Source: Hermatobates lingyangjiaoensis (Eukaryota; Arthropoda; Insecta; Hemiptera; Hermatobatidae). From it: a stretch of 64,000 bases of DNA. The DNA lies in the NCBI GenBank assembly GCA_026182355.1, contig JAPFBL010001617.1, forward strand, positions 8,247,001 through 8,311,000, read 5' to 3'. The notes under the pieces were generated by a model that did no database searches, was not told where the DNA came from, and saw nothing but the letters and a program-made list of their open reading frames with translations. The position numbers and the translations under genes are program-made. Within the stretch, counting starts at the first letter, position 1; the number at the start of each line of letters is the position of its first letter. Of this stretch, positions 34,151 to 47,600 are shown in pieces.

Positions 34151-35685
34151 CTCTATTCCCATTACAATAATGTGAAAATACATTGGAATATAAACACCCA
34201 TTAAATTCAAATAGAGTTAGTCGCAACCATTCATCGCAATGACTAACACTCTAAAATAGAGATTTAAATTTTGGGACTGAGATTAAAGAAGAAGAAGCAC
34301 TAGCGACATGTTGAATGTTAAATCGCCTCCATTGTTTGACGATTCTGCCACAGGAAATCAGTATCAGACCAATATACCCAATATATAACCAAATATAACC
34401 AATTTAGATATGAATGATAAAATTCTATCAATACATAGATATTCTATATATTGAAGTATAATCAACTCTACTGAGAATACATGATACTAAACTACAATTA
34501 ATTATAGTTATTTATATACTGCAAGCGAAGTGTTCAAATATGGGCCAAATAAAAAGAAAGAAGTTCCAGTGGATAAACCAATGCATCATTGCAATTAGTT
34601 GTCTGTATTTTACACATAGAACATTGTACTGTTCTTCACAACCATTTGGTCGAAATGAAAGGTAATACCTACGTCAGATTATCTATTTTTGAGCAATTGA
34701 AATCTAAGTTGATTACACTTCCCTCTTATTCAAAATGATGTAGTTTATACCTCATTCAATACAAATTTCCCATTAGCCGAATTCAAGCCGTTATATCTAC
34801 CACTGCGTAGGGTTCCATCCTGCTGACTGACTCAATATCAAGGATGTGCTATCAAAAGCTAGAGTAATTTCTTTAAGCCTTGAAGATTTTTTTATTTTGT
34901 TCACCAAAATGTTTGTAATTGATTCTGTTGTAGCATATCGTTTTTACATAAAAACAGTTTTTACATATGAGACAAAAACTTCTGGCCAGCATATGGCCAA
35001 ATATGTTGTAAAATAAAATTTGTTTTATTCTTAACTTCATGAATAAATACAAAAATCCAAATTTAGAGATGTTTATTGAAAGTTTTACTTTTGACTTAGT
35101 ATGTTTCTGTATATAATGCAATTATCTGTATATAATGTAAAATAATGAGCAAATACAAAACTTAAACGAAGCTTAGGATTGTATAAATTACTATACAAAC
35201 TTACTAAACATTATGAAAAATAAATGAAACACGTTATAACTATTTAGCGGAGACATCTGTATAATCACGAAGTTCCTGGAACATTTAAATTAAACAAAAA
35301 TGTAAAATCCTTTTATGTACTAGATCAATAGAAATTCCATACCTTGTAAGAACATATTTAAAAAACTTTAACATACCAAATATCTTAGCTATCACAAATA
35401 ATAACACGCGGTGTTGTTATCTGATGTTATTTCATCAGCTATCTATAACGTTCCAAATTTACTATACAAGACCAGCTTTAATGATTTGTCTCAGTTGAAC
35501 ATCATTCACACAACAGACATTCAGCTCTGTACATGCCTTTATCTACAGCTTCCTATACTGCGGAGAACAACAGTTTTTCTTGTGACATATAACAGTTATA
35601 AGAAAGAAGAAGGCTGCTCGATATATTATTTCTATAAATTTCTTTAACATACGATTATAAAAACTGCAAATTTTTATATTTTAAC
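34151..35685. other. AT-rich intergenic sequence
   Basis: No gene recognised. Open frames at 34873-35121 (minus) and 35411-35647 (plus) show no motifs. Confidence 0.4.
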
Positions 35686-35686
35686 A

Positions 35687-37030
35687 CTAGCAAACGTACC
35701 CATCTTTGACGGAATCAAAAATTCTATTATACTTGGTATTCCAAAATATCAATTATAGTATTATATATACTAATACCATAATTAGAAGTTATAGAATAGT
35801 AGAAAATACCATTATTAGTACAGTGTTAAACAAATGCCTCTGTATGCACCATATTAGCTGTCTGTCCGTCAGGTTTACGGAAGAACAAACAGTTGGAACC
35901 TCTGACTCTTGAGCAAGTAAACTACAGTTGACCATGTGAGAAAAAAAACTTGGTCTCGCTAACATGAATTCCTGCGTTAGATAAAGTCTCCCTTTGCGAC
36001 TTAGTTAACGTCATTGCGAAATAGACTCTGACAGGACATTGCAATCATTTCAACGGAAACAGACAGTGGTTCGGAATCAATGATATGCGTGGTATACACA
36101 CAGACTCCCCAATTCCACATCCAGTCATTATGTCCGCCTCTATGGCATATCTGTGTAGAGCACGAACTCAGAGTCGTGTCCCGTTGCACAGTTTTGGGGC
36201 ACTCATGTTTCGTAACATGAAATTTGTTACTGCTACTAAATTGCAGCATGATTGATGCTCCTACTTGAAGTTTTTACTCATGAGCAGGCAGTCCAGGAGA
36301 AATAAATTCAGAGTCAAGAAATTCAATTAGATAATGAACTGCTTCTTCATCACTAATCCAATCTCTTTACTGACTTGTAAGTTCTTTCCTCGGTATGATA
36401 TAGCGTAAGAACTTGTTTGTTGATTTTTCCTGCCTGTTCATATTAAGAGTTGAGAATTGCTCGTTTACAAAACTATTTATTCGTAATGGATAGTACATCC
36501 TCAACCCTGGGAAACACCTTTCCAAAGATGTCAAATACGCAATATATTCATATGCTCCAATGAAATTAAAATCAACTAACAATACCTACTTGCCACACCT
36601 GTGTATTTTCAAAACAAACTTGTCTCTGAAGTTAGAAAAATACGCTTAAAGCCCTATAACTTCATTTCTGTACTTAATTATGAATCTATTTAGAGCCCAT
36701 ATTTTAAGTTAGACATACACAAATCCAGTGTCAAAGTTTCAGCTCGCCATGTCTTATGGTGGCTGAGTTTACTTGTGACAAACGTTTTTGCTTTAAACGT
36801 CCATAACTTCACTTCTACGTTGAATTTCCAATCAATTCAAAGCCTATATTTTAAGTTAGACCTACACAAATCTACTGTAAAAGTTTCAGTTTTATATGTC
36901 TTATGGTAGCTGAGTTTACTTGTGACAAAGTTTTGCGGACAAACAGACAAACCGACAGAAATTTTTCTAAGGGTGGATTCGGTTTCTCCAATGTATGAAA
37001 CGTAAAGAAAAGTTGAAATGAGTCAGTTCT
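35687..37030 (-). mobile_element. Helitron fragment with 3' terminus, copy 1 (minus)
   Basis: The homologue is 60213-61401 in opposite orientation. Both copies end at the same point, CTAG followed by T (here 35690-35687 on the minus strand, preceded by gatgggtacgtttg), which is the canonical Helitron 3' end and insertion context. Upstream of the helicase remnant this copy has two tandem units of about 140 bp (36640-36785 and 36786-36930; shared aagttagac-tacacaaatc and tttcag...catgtcttatgg), while copy 2 has one. Helitrons move by rolling-circle replication using a Rep-helicase protein; the Rep part is absent here. Confidence 0.88.
35830..36580 (-). pseudogene. Helitron Rep/helicase protein, C-terminal helicase region (broken)
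   Basis: Across frames the minus strand gives an EERTYKSV segment and DEEAVHYLIEFLDSE. The diagnostic LRNMSAPKLCNGTRL follows, then EADIMTGCGIGE, IPRISLIP and a CPVRVYFAMTLTKSQRETLS block. SHGQL and SRVRGSNCLF close it. This is the order of helicase motifs V-VI in Helitron PIF1-type helicases, including the NKSQG-like motif, here TKSQR. Frameshifts and stops interrupt it (for example near 36000 and 36280), so no product is made. In a complete element this domain unwinds the displaced strand during transposition. Confidence 0.92.
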
Positions 37031-37229
37031 AAGCAATGTACAGACAAAATCATTATTTTATTTATATAAATTGCAACCCCAAAATAACTCAATGAAGAGA
37101 ACAAGAGTGCTTCTCTATTCTCATGTACAAGAGAATGCATATTTCTATTACAGTCACACTGAATAGGTTCAGATTCTTATTTAATTGTATCTAAGAAAAC
37201 TTTTCTGCGAAGCTATAATATCGTATTTC

Positions 37230-37680
37230 CATAGTTTTTATGTCAAATCTGACTCTACGCAACAAAAGACTGATATATATTACAATAGTTAAACTGATTT
37301 GGACTTACAGACTCGAAATCTGGGGATCAACCAAGCGTAAAAATACCCAAAAAAATCCGAATAGCCTAATCCACAATCCATCTCAAAATAAGATCTCTTT
37401 TATGTTCAAAAACCATTCAAAACGTTTTTAAAAATTCCTTTTATCCACTAAGAAACCGATCACGATAACACAAATTTCATTAACCTTTACCCACCAACCT
37501 AAACACTTTAATTCAGCAATTAACTCCCATCACATTTCTACTAACCCCATCAATAGGCTAAACAGATGTTGGCCCCGAGATCTACTCAGCAGTTATCACA
37601 GTCAAGAATAATTTCAAGTGATCAGAAAAATGTGTATGGAATACCACTAATGGGTGGTTTCTCCACTCTTTCATTTCATT
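37230..37680 (+). pseudogene. LINE (jockey-like) ORF2 C-terminal fragment
   Basis: The translation LRNKRLIYITIVKLIWTY then RLEIWGS matches the post-RT motif of jockey-clade LINEs (LR.K..LYK.I..PIWTYG..LWG). Further on, in another frame, INSHHISTNPINRLNRCWPR and DLL correspond to the terminal RRLKR..P.DL block. About 150 codons remain, with at least one frameshift. It abuts a family B repeat at 37682. Confidence 0.8.
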
Positions 37681-37681
37681 T

Positions 37682-40640
37682 TTACTTTACTATAAGTAAA
37701 GTATAGTGATCGTGAAAAAATTCGATCTCGAGATTTTGACGGAATTATATTTTTGAGGTCCCAAAAGTCGTTTTATCATATTTTTGCGATAATGTCTGTG
37801 TGTATGTGGGTGGGTGGGTATTAGCATATTAGCATTGCTTGTTACCACGCTACGGTCTAGAATCTTTGATGGATCAAGTTGATATTTTACATAAAAATGG
37901 GCCCCATAGTGTAGATGATCCCTATTGTTTGGGAAGATTATGCATTACGGGAAAGTAACTTTTTTTCCAAAAACCTGGTTTTAAAAAAAATTTTTTTCTC
38001 CTAAACTGCTGACTCCAGAGTTTTAAAATTTAGGCATTATCTTTGAGGTTACGAGTGGAATAAATGAAAAATATATTCAGAATTTTAAAACAAAGGAAAA
38101 ATTTTTTTTGCAATAAAATGTAAAAATTTTTACTTTTAATTCAATCTCAAAGCTTGTGAGAGCGATACAAGCTATACAGTTTGACGGATCAAAATGAAAC
38201 TATGCCTAAAAATAGAACATTGTGTATAGGATGAGTTGAGATAATTTTTTTTAAAATTACATTCACCAAAGGGAAAGTACGATTTCTGTTTTCAGAAAAT
38301 GTTTTTTGACGCTAAACAGCTCATTAAAAAATCATGAAAATTTGACCAAAAATGGAACAAAAAATTAGCAATTTTTAAAAAAAAGTCATGAAATTTCAAT
38401 CACGGCAAAGAGCAGTAAAAACATAAAAAATGTTTGTTTATCCTAGACTGAGGGATCACCAGCTATTCTTGTCGAATTTTTGATATTTTTTTACATTGTT
38501 TATATTGACTTAGAAATTTTTTGAGTGAATTCACTGAGATAGAATTGATTTTATAGTGGAAAAGTTTAAATAATTTATTGAGATATATGAGATGTAAGAG
38601 GAATAATATTTTTACATGTAAAAAAATCACTGCCAATAAACATAAATAAATTTCCTGTATCTTCCATTATCTTCCATGGTATGATGGATTTGTCTGATAA
38701 AAGGCTTTAATAAATCTATATATGGCACTCTTGAGCAAAATTAAATATATCAGTTGTAATTACTTTATCTTTGTGAATTGTAGTATCTATCCATATTGAA
38801 ATATGACGAATGGACTCTTTCCTCAAGAACGAGGAGTTATATTTGTTAACAAATATCCAATTTTTCACTAATCTAGTCTAATAGTTCATATTTATTATTT
38901 TCAAAAATTAGAAGCTCCCAACTATAAAAGTTTTAAATTATACTGAATAGCTGGCTTTGACTTTGATTTGAGTATGTAAACTGGCTAATTACTAATAATG
39001 TTTTTCTCAATATACATTCATAGCAACCTTATAACAGAGTACAAGACGCAGCAAAAAAGATAACACTCACTCAGAGAAAATTGGTATATATGATTTTTTA
39101 CAAAGGGGAAGGAAAATGATTTTATTAAATACTAAGAAGCCATAAATTACCTGGCATAATAATACTATAAGAGACCAAAAATGTAAAACATAATTCGAAA
39201 TTGTAATCTTTCCTTTGAAGATTAATAAATGTAATTATCGTACATCCTTAATGATAAATTATCTTAAAACGACATTTCTCTAAGATTTTTTCTGAGAAAA
39301 TAAGAGTATTTTCTTGTTTTAAATTTGAAAATTTGACTTAAATATTCTCTTGTAAGAGATTATTTCGTATCAAGAAATTTTCACTTTGGCTTTTCAAAAA
39401 TGTTATTACTGCTGTAGTTATACTAATGAGATTATTTGCATCAGTAGTGTGATATGCAAAAATAAGCTTATATATTTATAAGTCGATGAATCACTACCTG
39501 TACTACCTCAGGAATGAAAGACTAATAAACATCTCCCATTTAGTTTAGATTGTTTACATTGACTTTGAAATTATTTGAGTAAATCCACTGAAGATATTTA
39601 TAATGGAAAAATTTAAATAACTCATTAACTTATATGAGATGTAAGAGGAATAATATTATTGCATGCAAAAATTCACTCCCAATAAACATAAATGTTTGTT
39701 GCTTTCGTTGGTATGATGGATTTGTCTCACAAAATGTTATAATCAATCTATATATTGTACTCTTGAACCAAACTTAATATCATTTGTAAATTATTTGGTT
39801 TGTGAATTATAGTATCATTGGTTCAAATTGATATTTGAGGAATGGTCTCTTTCCTAAAAAAAGAAGAGTTATGTTTCTTGACAAGTATTCAGAATTTCCA
39901 CTATTCTAGTCTAGTAGTTCATATCTATCATTTTTAAAAATTTCAAGCATCCAGATATAAAATTTTTAAATTATACTGAATACCTGGCGTCAACTTTGAT
40001 TTGAGGTTGTAATATTGACTAATTGCTAATGTATTTTTTCTCAATATACATTCACAGCAACCATATAACAGAGAACAATAGGTAGGAAAAAAACAACACT
40101 CACTCAGAGAGAATTGGTATATATGATTTCTGACAAAAGGAAAGAAAGGTGGTTTTTATTAAGTACTAGGAACTCATGAAACTCCCAGTAGAGTAACTCT
40201 ATAAAAGACCAAAAATATAAAACATCATCCAAAATTAAAAACATCTTTGAAGAAAAATAAATGAAATTATCCGACATCTTAAATTAAGAATTATCTTAAA
40301 ACGACATTCTTAGATATTTCTGACATTTGTCAGACAAAGTAGAAATATTTACCAGTTTTAAATGGGAAAATTTTGTCTTAAATATTCAATGTAGAAATAG
40401 GTCAGATTATACTAATGATATTATATGCAACAGTGGTGTGATATTCAAAAATAAGTATTTTTATTGATAAGTGAATCAATCACTATTTGTTCTACCTACA
40501 GGAATGAAAGACTAAAAACATCTCCCATTTAGACATTTATAGTATACCTAAATGGAACATTATTTATTATATACCCAAGAAGTATGATATTATGTTTACT
40601 TATAGTAAAGTTGAGTGTAATCCACTCCAGATTTTTTTTA
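37682..40640 (+). repeat. Family B repeat cluster 2, with a 1.05-kb tandem duplication
   Basis: It starts with the palindromic actttactataagtaaagt and gaaaaaattcgatctcgaga. A first unit continues to about 39545; from about 38490 on the order of blocks repeats with a period near 1.05 kb (tgttta-attgact at 38497 and 39552; atcttaaaacgacatt at 39252 and 40302; caaccttataacagag/caaccatataacagag near 39028 and 40079). There is no coding capacity. The family is shared with 19.3-23.0 kb and, as fragments, with Rab1 introns. Confidence 0.75.
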
Positions 40641-41220
40641 TTATAGAAATTTTATTAAGTTTTATATTCACATTTCGATGGAAAAATATCTGGGGTATAA
40701 TTTTAGAAGTATTCTTGAACAAGTTTATTCAACCTTCCTTGAAACACAATTATTTTAATTGTAAAAAAATAATTAGAAATAAATTATGTCAAATGTATGA
40801 ATATATTTAAATATATGGATTTAGTATGAAGGATTTTAAATTTTGAAACTTTGTAATTTATTTCATAATCTGCTTTTTATATTGTTAATATTCAAGAAAT
40901 AAAAACTAGACTGATATTATTAGATAACTACTATTTTTTTATATTGATTAATTTAATATTGTACCTTTGCTAAATACATGCAGTTATGGAATCCAGTAAT
41001 TTATCATCTTTATCCTGGGTTTTATTTTGACATACTTATCTTCACGTTAATAAAGTAATAAATACCCATTAAATTTTTCTTCCTTTCCACTACTAAATAC
41101 AAACATTACTTTTGAATATTTTTATACAGTGTTACACAGTCTCAGCTGAAAAATTCTAGAATTTTTCTTTTAAATGCGTTTTTAAAAAATAATAGTTTTG
41201 TAGTACAAAGTACTGAATAA
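40641..41220. other. AT-rich sequence, nothing recognised
   Basis: No open frame or repeat boundary could be supported. Confidence 0.4.
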
Positions 41221-41224
41221 TATA

Positions 41225-42370
41225 TATATTTGAAAAATCATACAAAAAGCATCACAAAAAACTGCTTTAAATGCAATAATGTGTCGACCTTCAAAATTAA
41301 ATCTGGTTCCTCTATTATATGATAAACCAGTTCATTATTCAGAATGGTCACATCTTGCTGAAGCAAGTGTAAGTACAAGCTATTTTTTAGATTGTGAAAT
41401 TGATATGATACGATATGGAATATTTACACTGACGGTAGTAGAGAAAACGATAATGTTGGCTGTGCAATAGTATTATATAAGGGAAAAGAGAAAATGTTTC
41501 AAGATAAGTTCAAGCTTGCAGGTTACTGTTCAAATAATCAATCAGAATTAATGGCTCTATGGAAAACTCTGGAATGGTTGCAGAATAATAGTTTATATAT
41601 TACTAACAAGAGATTTATAATTCACACAGACAGCAGGACTTCCATAGATATGATCAACAATAGCAAGGTACATTATCCACTAGTTGTGTTAAGCAGGGAA
41701 ATATTGACATGCTGGATATAGGTGAGTGGTTCTTCTCAATCTGATGGATCAAAGGACATACTGGCATTTAAGGGAACGAAAGAGCAGATGTGCTATCAAC
41801 AATGGCTTCAAGAGAGGAATCTTTACAGATTTCCTACAATCAGTTTTCAAGGCCATATGCAGAGAAGTTTGCAGAAATAGGATCGTTACGAGTGTGGGAA
41901 GAGGAATGGATGGAAACTCCAAAAGCATCTCACACCAAGCAATATTTTCCTACAGGACTCAGCAGATTATCAAATAAACACCTTGATTTGAACAACTACC
42001 GATTAACTATGTTTCTAACCGGACATGGTAAATTAAAAGTTACTTCAATTGTTTTAAAATTGATGACTCAGCTTTATGCAGCTGCGATAATCTCAATATT
42101 CAAACTCCGGATCACCTTCTCTTCCATTGTGCTCTCTTTAATAACAACAGACACCATCTTCAAAAAACTTCAATGTTACAAGGGTTAAACTGGCCACCAA
42201 GCAAAATTGAACTGATAACAGATTTATTTCATAGTTTTTACAAATGTATAAATAACATAGATTTCATATAACATAGTTTAACGATACACATGTAATATAA
42301 CAAATGGAGCATGTGAAAATATTACAATAAACTCCCTCCCAGTAGGGGTACTACTTCGGAGGAAAAAAAA
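41225..42370 (+). pseudogene. I/R1-like LINE, ORF2 C-terminus with RNase H and zinc knuckle (broken)
   Basis: From 41279 the frames give EWSHLAEASV. After a frameshift an RNase H domain follows, with IYTDGS (first catalytic Asp), NNQSELMALWKTLEWL (catalytic Glu) and IIHTDSRTSIDMI (second Asp). WIKGHTGI-stop-GNERADVLS then carries the His and last Asp. A helical tail then leads to LTGHGKLK, CSCDNLNIQTPDHLLFHC (zinc knuckle) and an LLQGLNWPPS-type end. At least two stops/frameshifts are present. The 3' region ends near 42360 in ataaactccctcccagtagg followed by ggtactacttcggagg and a run of A. RNase H in these elements removes template RNA after target-primed reverse transcription. The RT and endonuclease are missing. 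Confidence 0.9.
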
Positions 42371-44430
42371 CTATACCAATTGCGATATTTTAATTCAAAA
42401 ATGTATGCATAGGATTAGAATTACTGAAATATCAGTTGCTGTGCTATGAGGACCACTTAGTCAAGGAAAAATATACGCATCATTAGCATTTCATAAAATT
42501 TGATATCTCCAATAAATGTTTTTGCTATAAACATAATATGCAATGTTCCACATTTGTCCTTTTCAGAAGGTTATAATCGGTAAATTAATGTAACATATCT
42601 TTTACATTTAGAATGCGTTTATTGGTTTTAGCATACTAAATTAATTATTATCAAGAAGTATCAGATTTTAATTGTATAAAAGGCTGCGAAATAAAAAAAT
42701 CTAGTCAGATATTAATACACAAACCACAACAAGCACTTTTGTCAAAATAAGTTAAATGATGTTTGAATGTGGAGAAAAAAAAAATTATTTATTGACTTAC
42801 GTCATTTCAATAAACCTGTCTTGAATATATGCTGATGAACAATAATATCAACTTTTTTTTAACATTTTTATTATATTTATATATAATCAAACTGCATATT
42901 TTGAAATATTTAGCTCAAAAATAGCTTCTTTTCCAGTCGAACCCTGTTAGCAGGATATTGGTTCATAGCATTGACTCTGAAATACTCTATAGAACCTTTC
43001 AGACTGAAGGTAGTGAATGCTGAGACTGTGGTTCACTTTTATGAAACATGTTACAGAAAACCACTACCTATTTATAGATAAGTGTAGTCCTGGTTGGGGG
43101 CGCTGCTATCCTATGTTACTGTTTTTATATCCTCTTAAGTTTAGTGGCTTCTGATTATAGCTGGTGTTGGAGGTCAGGCTTTGTATCCCATAACCCTTTG
43201 CTATAGCTTTAGTATTCAGTAAAGAATGTCTAGTTCAACTTTCTTGACTGAGAGGTCCTACTTTTTCATTGCAAGACTTTTTCGGTCCAAGTGAAAGTAG
43301 TTATACTTGCTCAAGGGTTAGCTCATGAGTAGTTAAGCTAATAAAACTCTGTTTAGGGTTCGGTAAATAAATATTACCTTGTTAGAGATTATTCAATTTT
43401 TTCATTGTTTTTTTTCCTATTACACGTTCGTACCATTATACGTTGTACTCCAAAATACTTAAAATATCTCATATCTGGTTGAAGGTTTTAAGAAATTCAG
43501 CATATTACAGTTTGAAAACCGGATCAACTTCTTTCCTCTACTTTCTCCAATAAGCTGCAGTTTTCAACAAATGGTATCTCTACCTATTTTTTATTCAAAA
43601 AATTCAGAACATTTGTAAAGAATATGTAAAGTTGTATTGGCTCAATCTATCTGTGCATATAACAAATATATTCTCTGTTCTGAACATTAACAAGAAAATG
43701 AAAATATGATTAAATATTTCTCTACAGTAAGACATGAGACTTATCAATTCAAATGAGAAAAATAAGCCAAATTAATTTTAAGTAAATAAAAACAGAAGTT
43801 TAAGTAGATGAACGAGACTTATGATACTTAATGTGATCACATTTTATCAGGGTTTGCAACCCTGAATAAAGTAACTTTATAACTGGTGTTATTCTCCGTT
43901 TCTGATTTCAGTTTCAAAGACTAATCTACTCTTGATACATAATTTTACAAATAAACCTAAGAAGTTTTTTTATTGCTAGTTTATTCTTAATTTATGTGGC
44001 TTTTCAAATATATAAGGGAGGTGATTTTGATTATATATGCTTTGATTTATTTGTATTTTATCTGAAAAATAAATATAACGTTTACAATAAAATACTTAAA
44101 AAACAGATCATTTAAATTTATTATTGATAGCTCAAAACATTTAACGGTAGTCAGATTTAACGTAAGTTTATTTCTATGAATCTGATCCTTTTAGCTAAAA
44201 AGTTGAAATAAATCAATTAAGTGGTTTGAGAATTCTAACCTACACTATTACCATGTTGGCAGGTTCCAATAAAAAAAGTTTCTAGCTCAATATCTCATAA
44301 TTAAAAAATAAAATAATTCTACATTAAAAATAATTATTTTGTAAAACATAATATCTTTTAAGCTTTAAATTTGTGTTTTAGACAGAGATAAAGTTTTTTA
44401 CATTTCACTGCCATCTATATACCTCACATT
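42371..44430. other. Intergenic sequence upstream of Rab1
   Basis: No gene recognised. A short hairpin, tcagggtttgcaaccctga, lies at about 43848-43866. A GC-richer patch (ggttgggggcgctgctatcc) lies at about 43092-43111. No TATA-type promoter could be singled out. Confidence 0.4.
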
Positions 44431-44619
44431 TTATCAGGTGGTGTTGGAGCTGTATCATACTAGTGTGAGTAGTTGATTGTAATAGTAACTGGCTGTTAGT
44501 GCTAGTGTAGTTTCTACAAATCAGAAGGTGGAAGCCATTTTTGTACTTTACTTGTTTCATCTAAATTTGAAGTATTCTGTTCATTTTCTTTTGCATCAGG
44601 TCTTTCATTTGGTATAGAG
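44431..44619 (+). promoter_or_regulatory. Probable 5' untranslated/promoter-proximal region of Rab1
   Basis: This stretch precedes the Rab1 ATG, is less AT-rich than the flanking DNA, and contains gaagccattttt (a GCCAT core) at about 44531. A transcription start cannot be placed from sequence, and a further non-coding exon upstream is possible. Confidence 0.3.
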
Positions 44620-44633
44620 ATGAGCCCAGAGTA
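44620..44633 (+). CDS. Rab1 coding exon 1 (14 nt)
   Basis: Encodes M-S-P-E and two bases of Tyr; the donor is gtaagt. It is too short for any open-frame search and was found by joining to exon 2. Confidence 0.85.
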
Positions 44634-47600
44634 GTAAGTATTTGGACTTTATGTGCGTCTTTTTTGGAACTATTACATCATTACCTTGTATAGATCAATT
44701 GTTGTGTACTAATGACACATATTTTTGCATTTTTATTGGTAGTTTCATATTTTAATTAACTTAATTCATGGTCACTTTTTTAGAGAATGTTGTTTGCATG
44801 AAATAAATTTAAATTCATATTTGCGTTTTAATGTAAGAAATATGTATAAAGAACTGCTTCATCAGTTTAGTTTTTTGCAACAATTTGAATTTTTATCCAT
44901 ATGTTTACTATACCAAATTAATAGAACTTAGTAATATAAAATGGCGGAGATGTTGAGTAAAAATCATGTTTTACAGTGATTATCTGTTCAAATTACTTTT
45001 AATTGGTGATTCTGGCGTTGGAAAATCCTGCCTACTACTTCGCTTTGCAGTATGTATTGCAATCTTTTTTAAATATATTATATGTACTCTTTCTTTTTGA
45101 GAAATTATTTTTGTTTAGAAACATCCTTAGTTTTTCAGATATTTGTATCGTGATCTTTATTTGCTGTAGAACTAACAGATGAGGCTGGATAGCCCTAACA
45201 GATTTGTTTACTATGGTGATATAGTATTTATGTTTTAAGTTTTTCATGAAGGATATGCTATAGTGTTTATGAGTCATCGTGAAGTTCCAACTTTTTTTTA
45301 TATATAATGACTGAAGGTTTTTAAAATAGACGTGCTTACCTTCTAATATTTAAATTCTTCCAGTTTAATTTCGACTTGTTAAAATACTAAACTGTAGTGA
45401 AATACTAACTTTTACTTTAGGTTAGCTACTTTTTCAGGTTCTAGTCACTGTGTAAATTGTGGTTTCCTTTAATTAACTATAGAACTTCATAATTTCTTGT
45501 GTATAATCTAAAGTGAATTTCCGTTAACAAGCTGTATAAATTAAAGAATTTGATAACCTTATTATGGAAAGGAACGGTTTTACTAAAAAATAATTTACAT
45601 GCTGATTTGTTCAACAATTATTTACTTGGATCAAGTAGAGGGTTAGTCTTATTGAACACTGCATATGATTAAGGGATACTTTTTATATAGTTTTACTAAA
45701 TATCTTTCTATAGCTTATACTTGTAAGACTAAATTATGTTTTGACATGTTATAGGTTTTACCAACTGTTAATCTGTTTGTTTCTTCTTTTAGGATGATAT
45801 GTTTTCGGAGAGTTATATTAGTACAATAGGAGTAGATTTTGTAAGTAATAATTCAATTCAAAGATTTAAATTTTTGTTTATTGTATTTAGTAACGTTTCA
45901 TATTCTCTTCCTTTTCTTTTTTACAGAAAATACGGACCATAGTTCTTGACAATAAAACGATTAAGCTTCAAATTGTAAGTATTACCAGATTTTATTTAAT
46001 ATTATATATTCTGTTCCTCTACTTTTCGATTGTAAAGTGTATTACTAATCAGTGTTTCCGGAAATCGGTTAAAAGAACTTTCATGAATTCGTTATGAATG
46101 GTAAATCCATTTAGTTTACTTCCTATGACTTAAACAAATTAATAAGTTTTTAACTGTAACATATTTTTCTCCTTACTTCCTCAGTTGTAAGTCATATTGC
46201 AAAATTGTTTTGAGTAATTATAGAAAATTAACTGCGTTTAAGGCTACTGCATTCTAAATTCGCTAACTATTATTTGAAGTGCAGCATTAAGTAAAATATC
46301 TCATGTTGAATGACTTTAGAATGCGTAATTTCATGTTTAGGTCTATACTGGTTGATTCAATTTTTACTTTTCGAGATAAAGTATAATTAGCTTGAAAAGA
46401 TGTGATTCCTGGGTATTGATGAATTTACATGTTATGTGTGTTCCCAGAGTCCATTTTTGAAGTTTTATTATTTCTATATGGGTAGTTATTTGCCTAAAAG
46501 TATCAACAGGATATTATACCCAATAACTCTTGTAGTATAGATGAGAAAACTTTGCACAATACTTCACTATGGGGAATCCGCTTTATTGTCCATTATGTGA
46601 TTTAGTTTCCATATATTTCTCCTGAACAAATAGTTCTGGAGAGTTGATATTTTTTGCAGTTAGTATAAAACTGATGTAAAGATTTCAAATAATATCAGAA
46701 TTTTTTGATGCCAGGAAAAGTCAGTTTTTCACAAACATGGTTAAGTCTTTATTAAAGTTGAATATGAATGATGGTGAACTCGATCTCACTCCGTTTGAAG
46801 GATAATTATGAGACTTAACACTAAAACAGATCGTTATAGGAGAATAGGAAAAGGAAATATTACCTTAAAAAGGACATCTATTAAGTGTCATCTTTAGACA
46901 CTTGTCAGAGGTGCTAGAACCATGGTTAATTTTCGTTGTCATAAAGTGGAGACAGCTGCCTTAAATAAATAAAGTCATTGAAATGTCCAAAAAAAGTTAT
47001 TATATGTTGCACGATAGCCATATTAAAATATGTAATCAAGTAATTTAATAGAGTATCATTGAAAACTTAAGCATGAATAATTCGTAGAATTAACCATTGT
47101 AACATTCATTTTAATGTGTGTTACCAATTTACGTGTGGAATTCAGTTTATGTGATTGCATTTTTTTGTTCATCGTCCATAGCATTTGTTATGAAAGATAT
47201 ATGCAGTGTGTATTTGCGGCCCAATCTGTTATATTGGTATTGAACAAGTCAATTAACCTGATCTGGTTGTGCCTTTTGCTAATGCTAAATGCGTTGTTAG
47301 TGTTGCTATATAAGTAAATGTGGAATAGAGAAGGAGAGAAACTGCGAGTGTCAGGGATAGGGGCTGATTTTGTTCTTGATCTCAATGATTATTTACCCAA
47401 ACTGCACAAGCAAATTATATGTTACTTACTGGTGACGGATCAGCAACAACATTTAGGCCTTATTGGAGTCACAGATTTTCTCTTTCTCACCATCATAAGG
47501 AGAGAAAACGATAAATCTGAAATTATGTCTGAAGGAAAATAATTCAAACTCCTACTTAAGTGATAAACTTTCAAAGTATTTTTTGTCTTAAGTAACCATC

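Noticed and set aside
37800..37830. tgtgtatgtgggtgggtggg as a minisatellite
   Set aside because: It is an internal part of family B, present in other copies, and too short to be a separate tandem repeat.
44941..44979. ATGGCGGAGATG as an alternative Rab1 start in intron 1
   Set aside because: The frame runs to TGA at 44977-44979, out of frame with exon 2; MSPEY at 44620 splices exactly into the Rab1 sequence instead.
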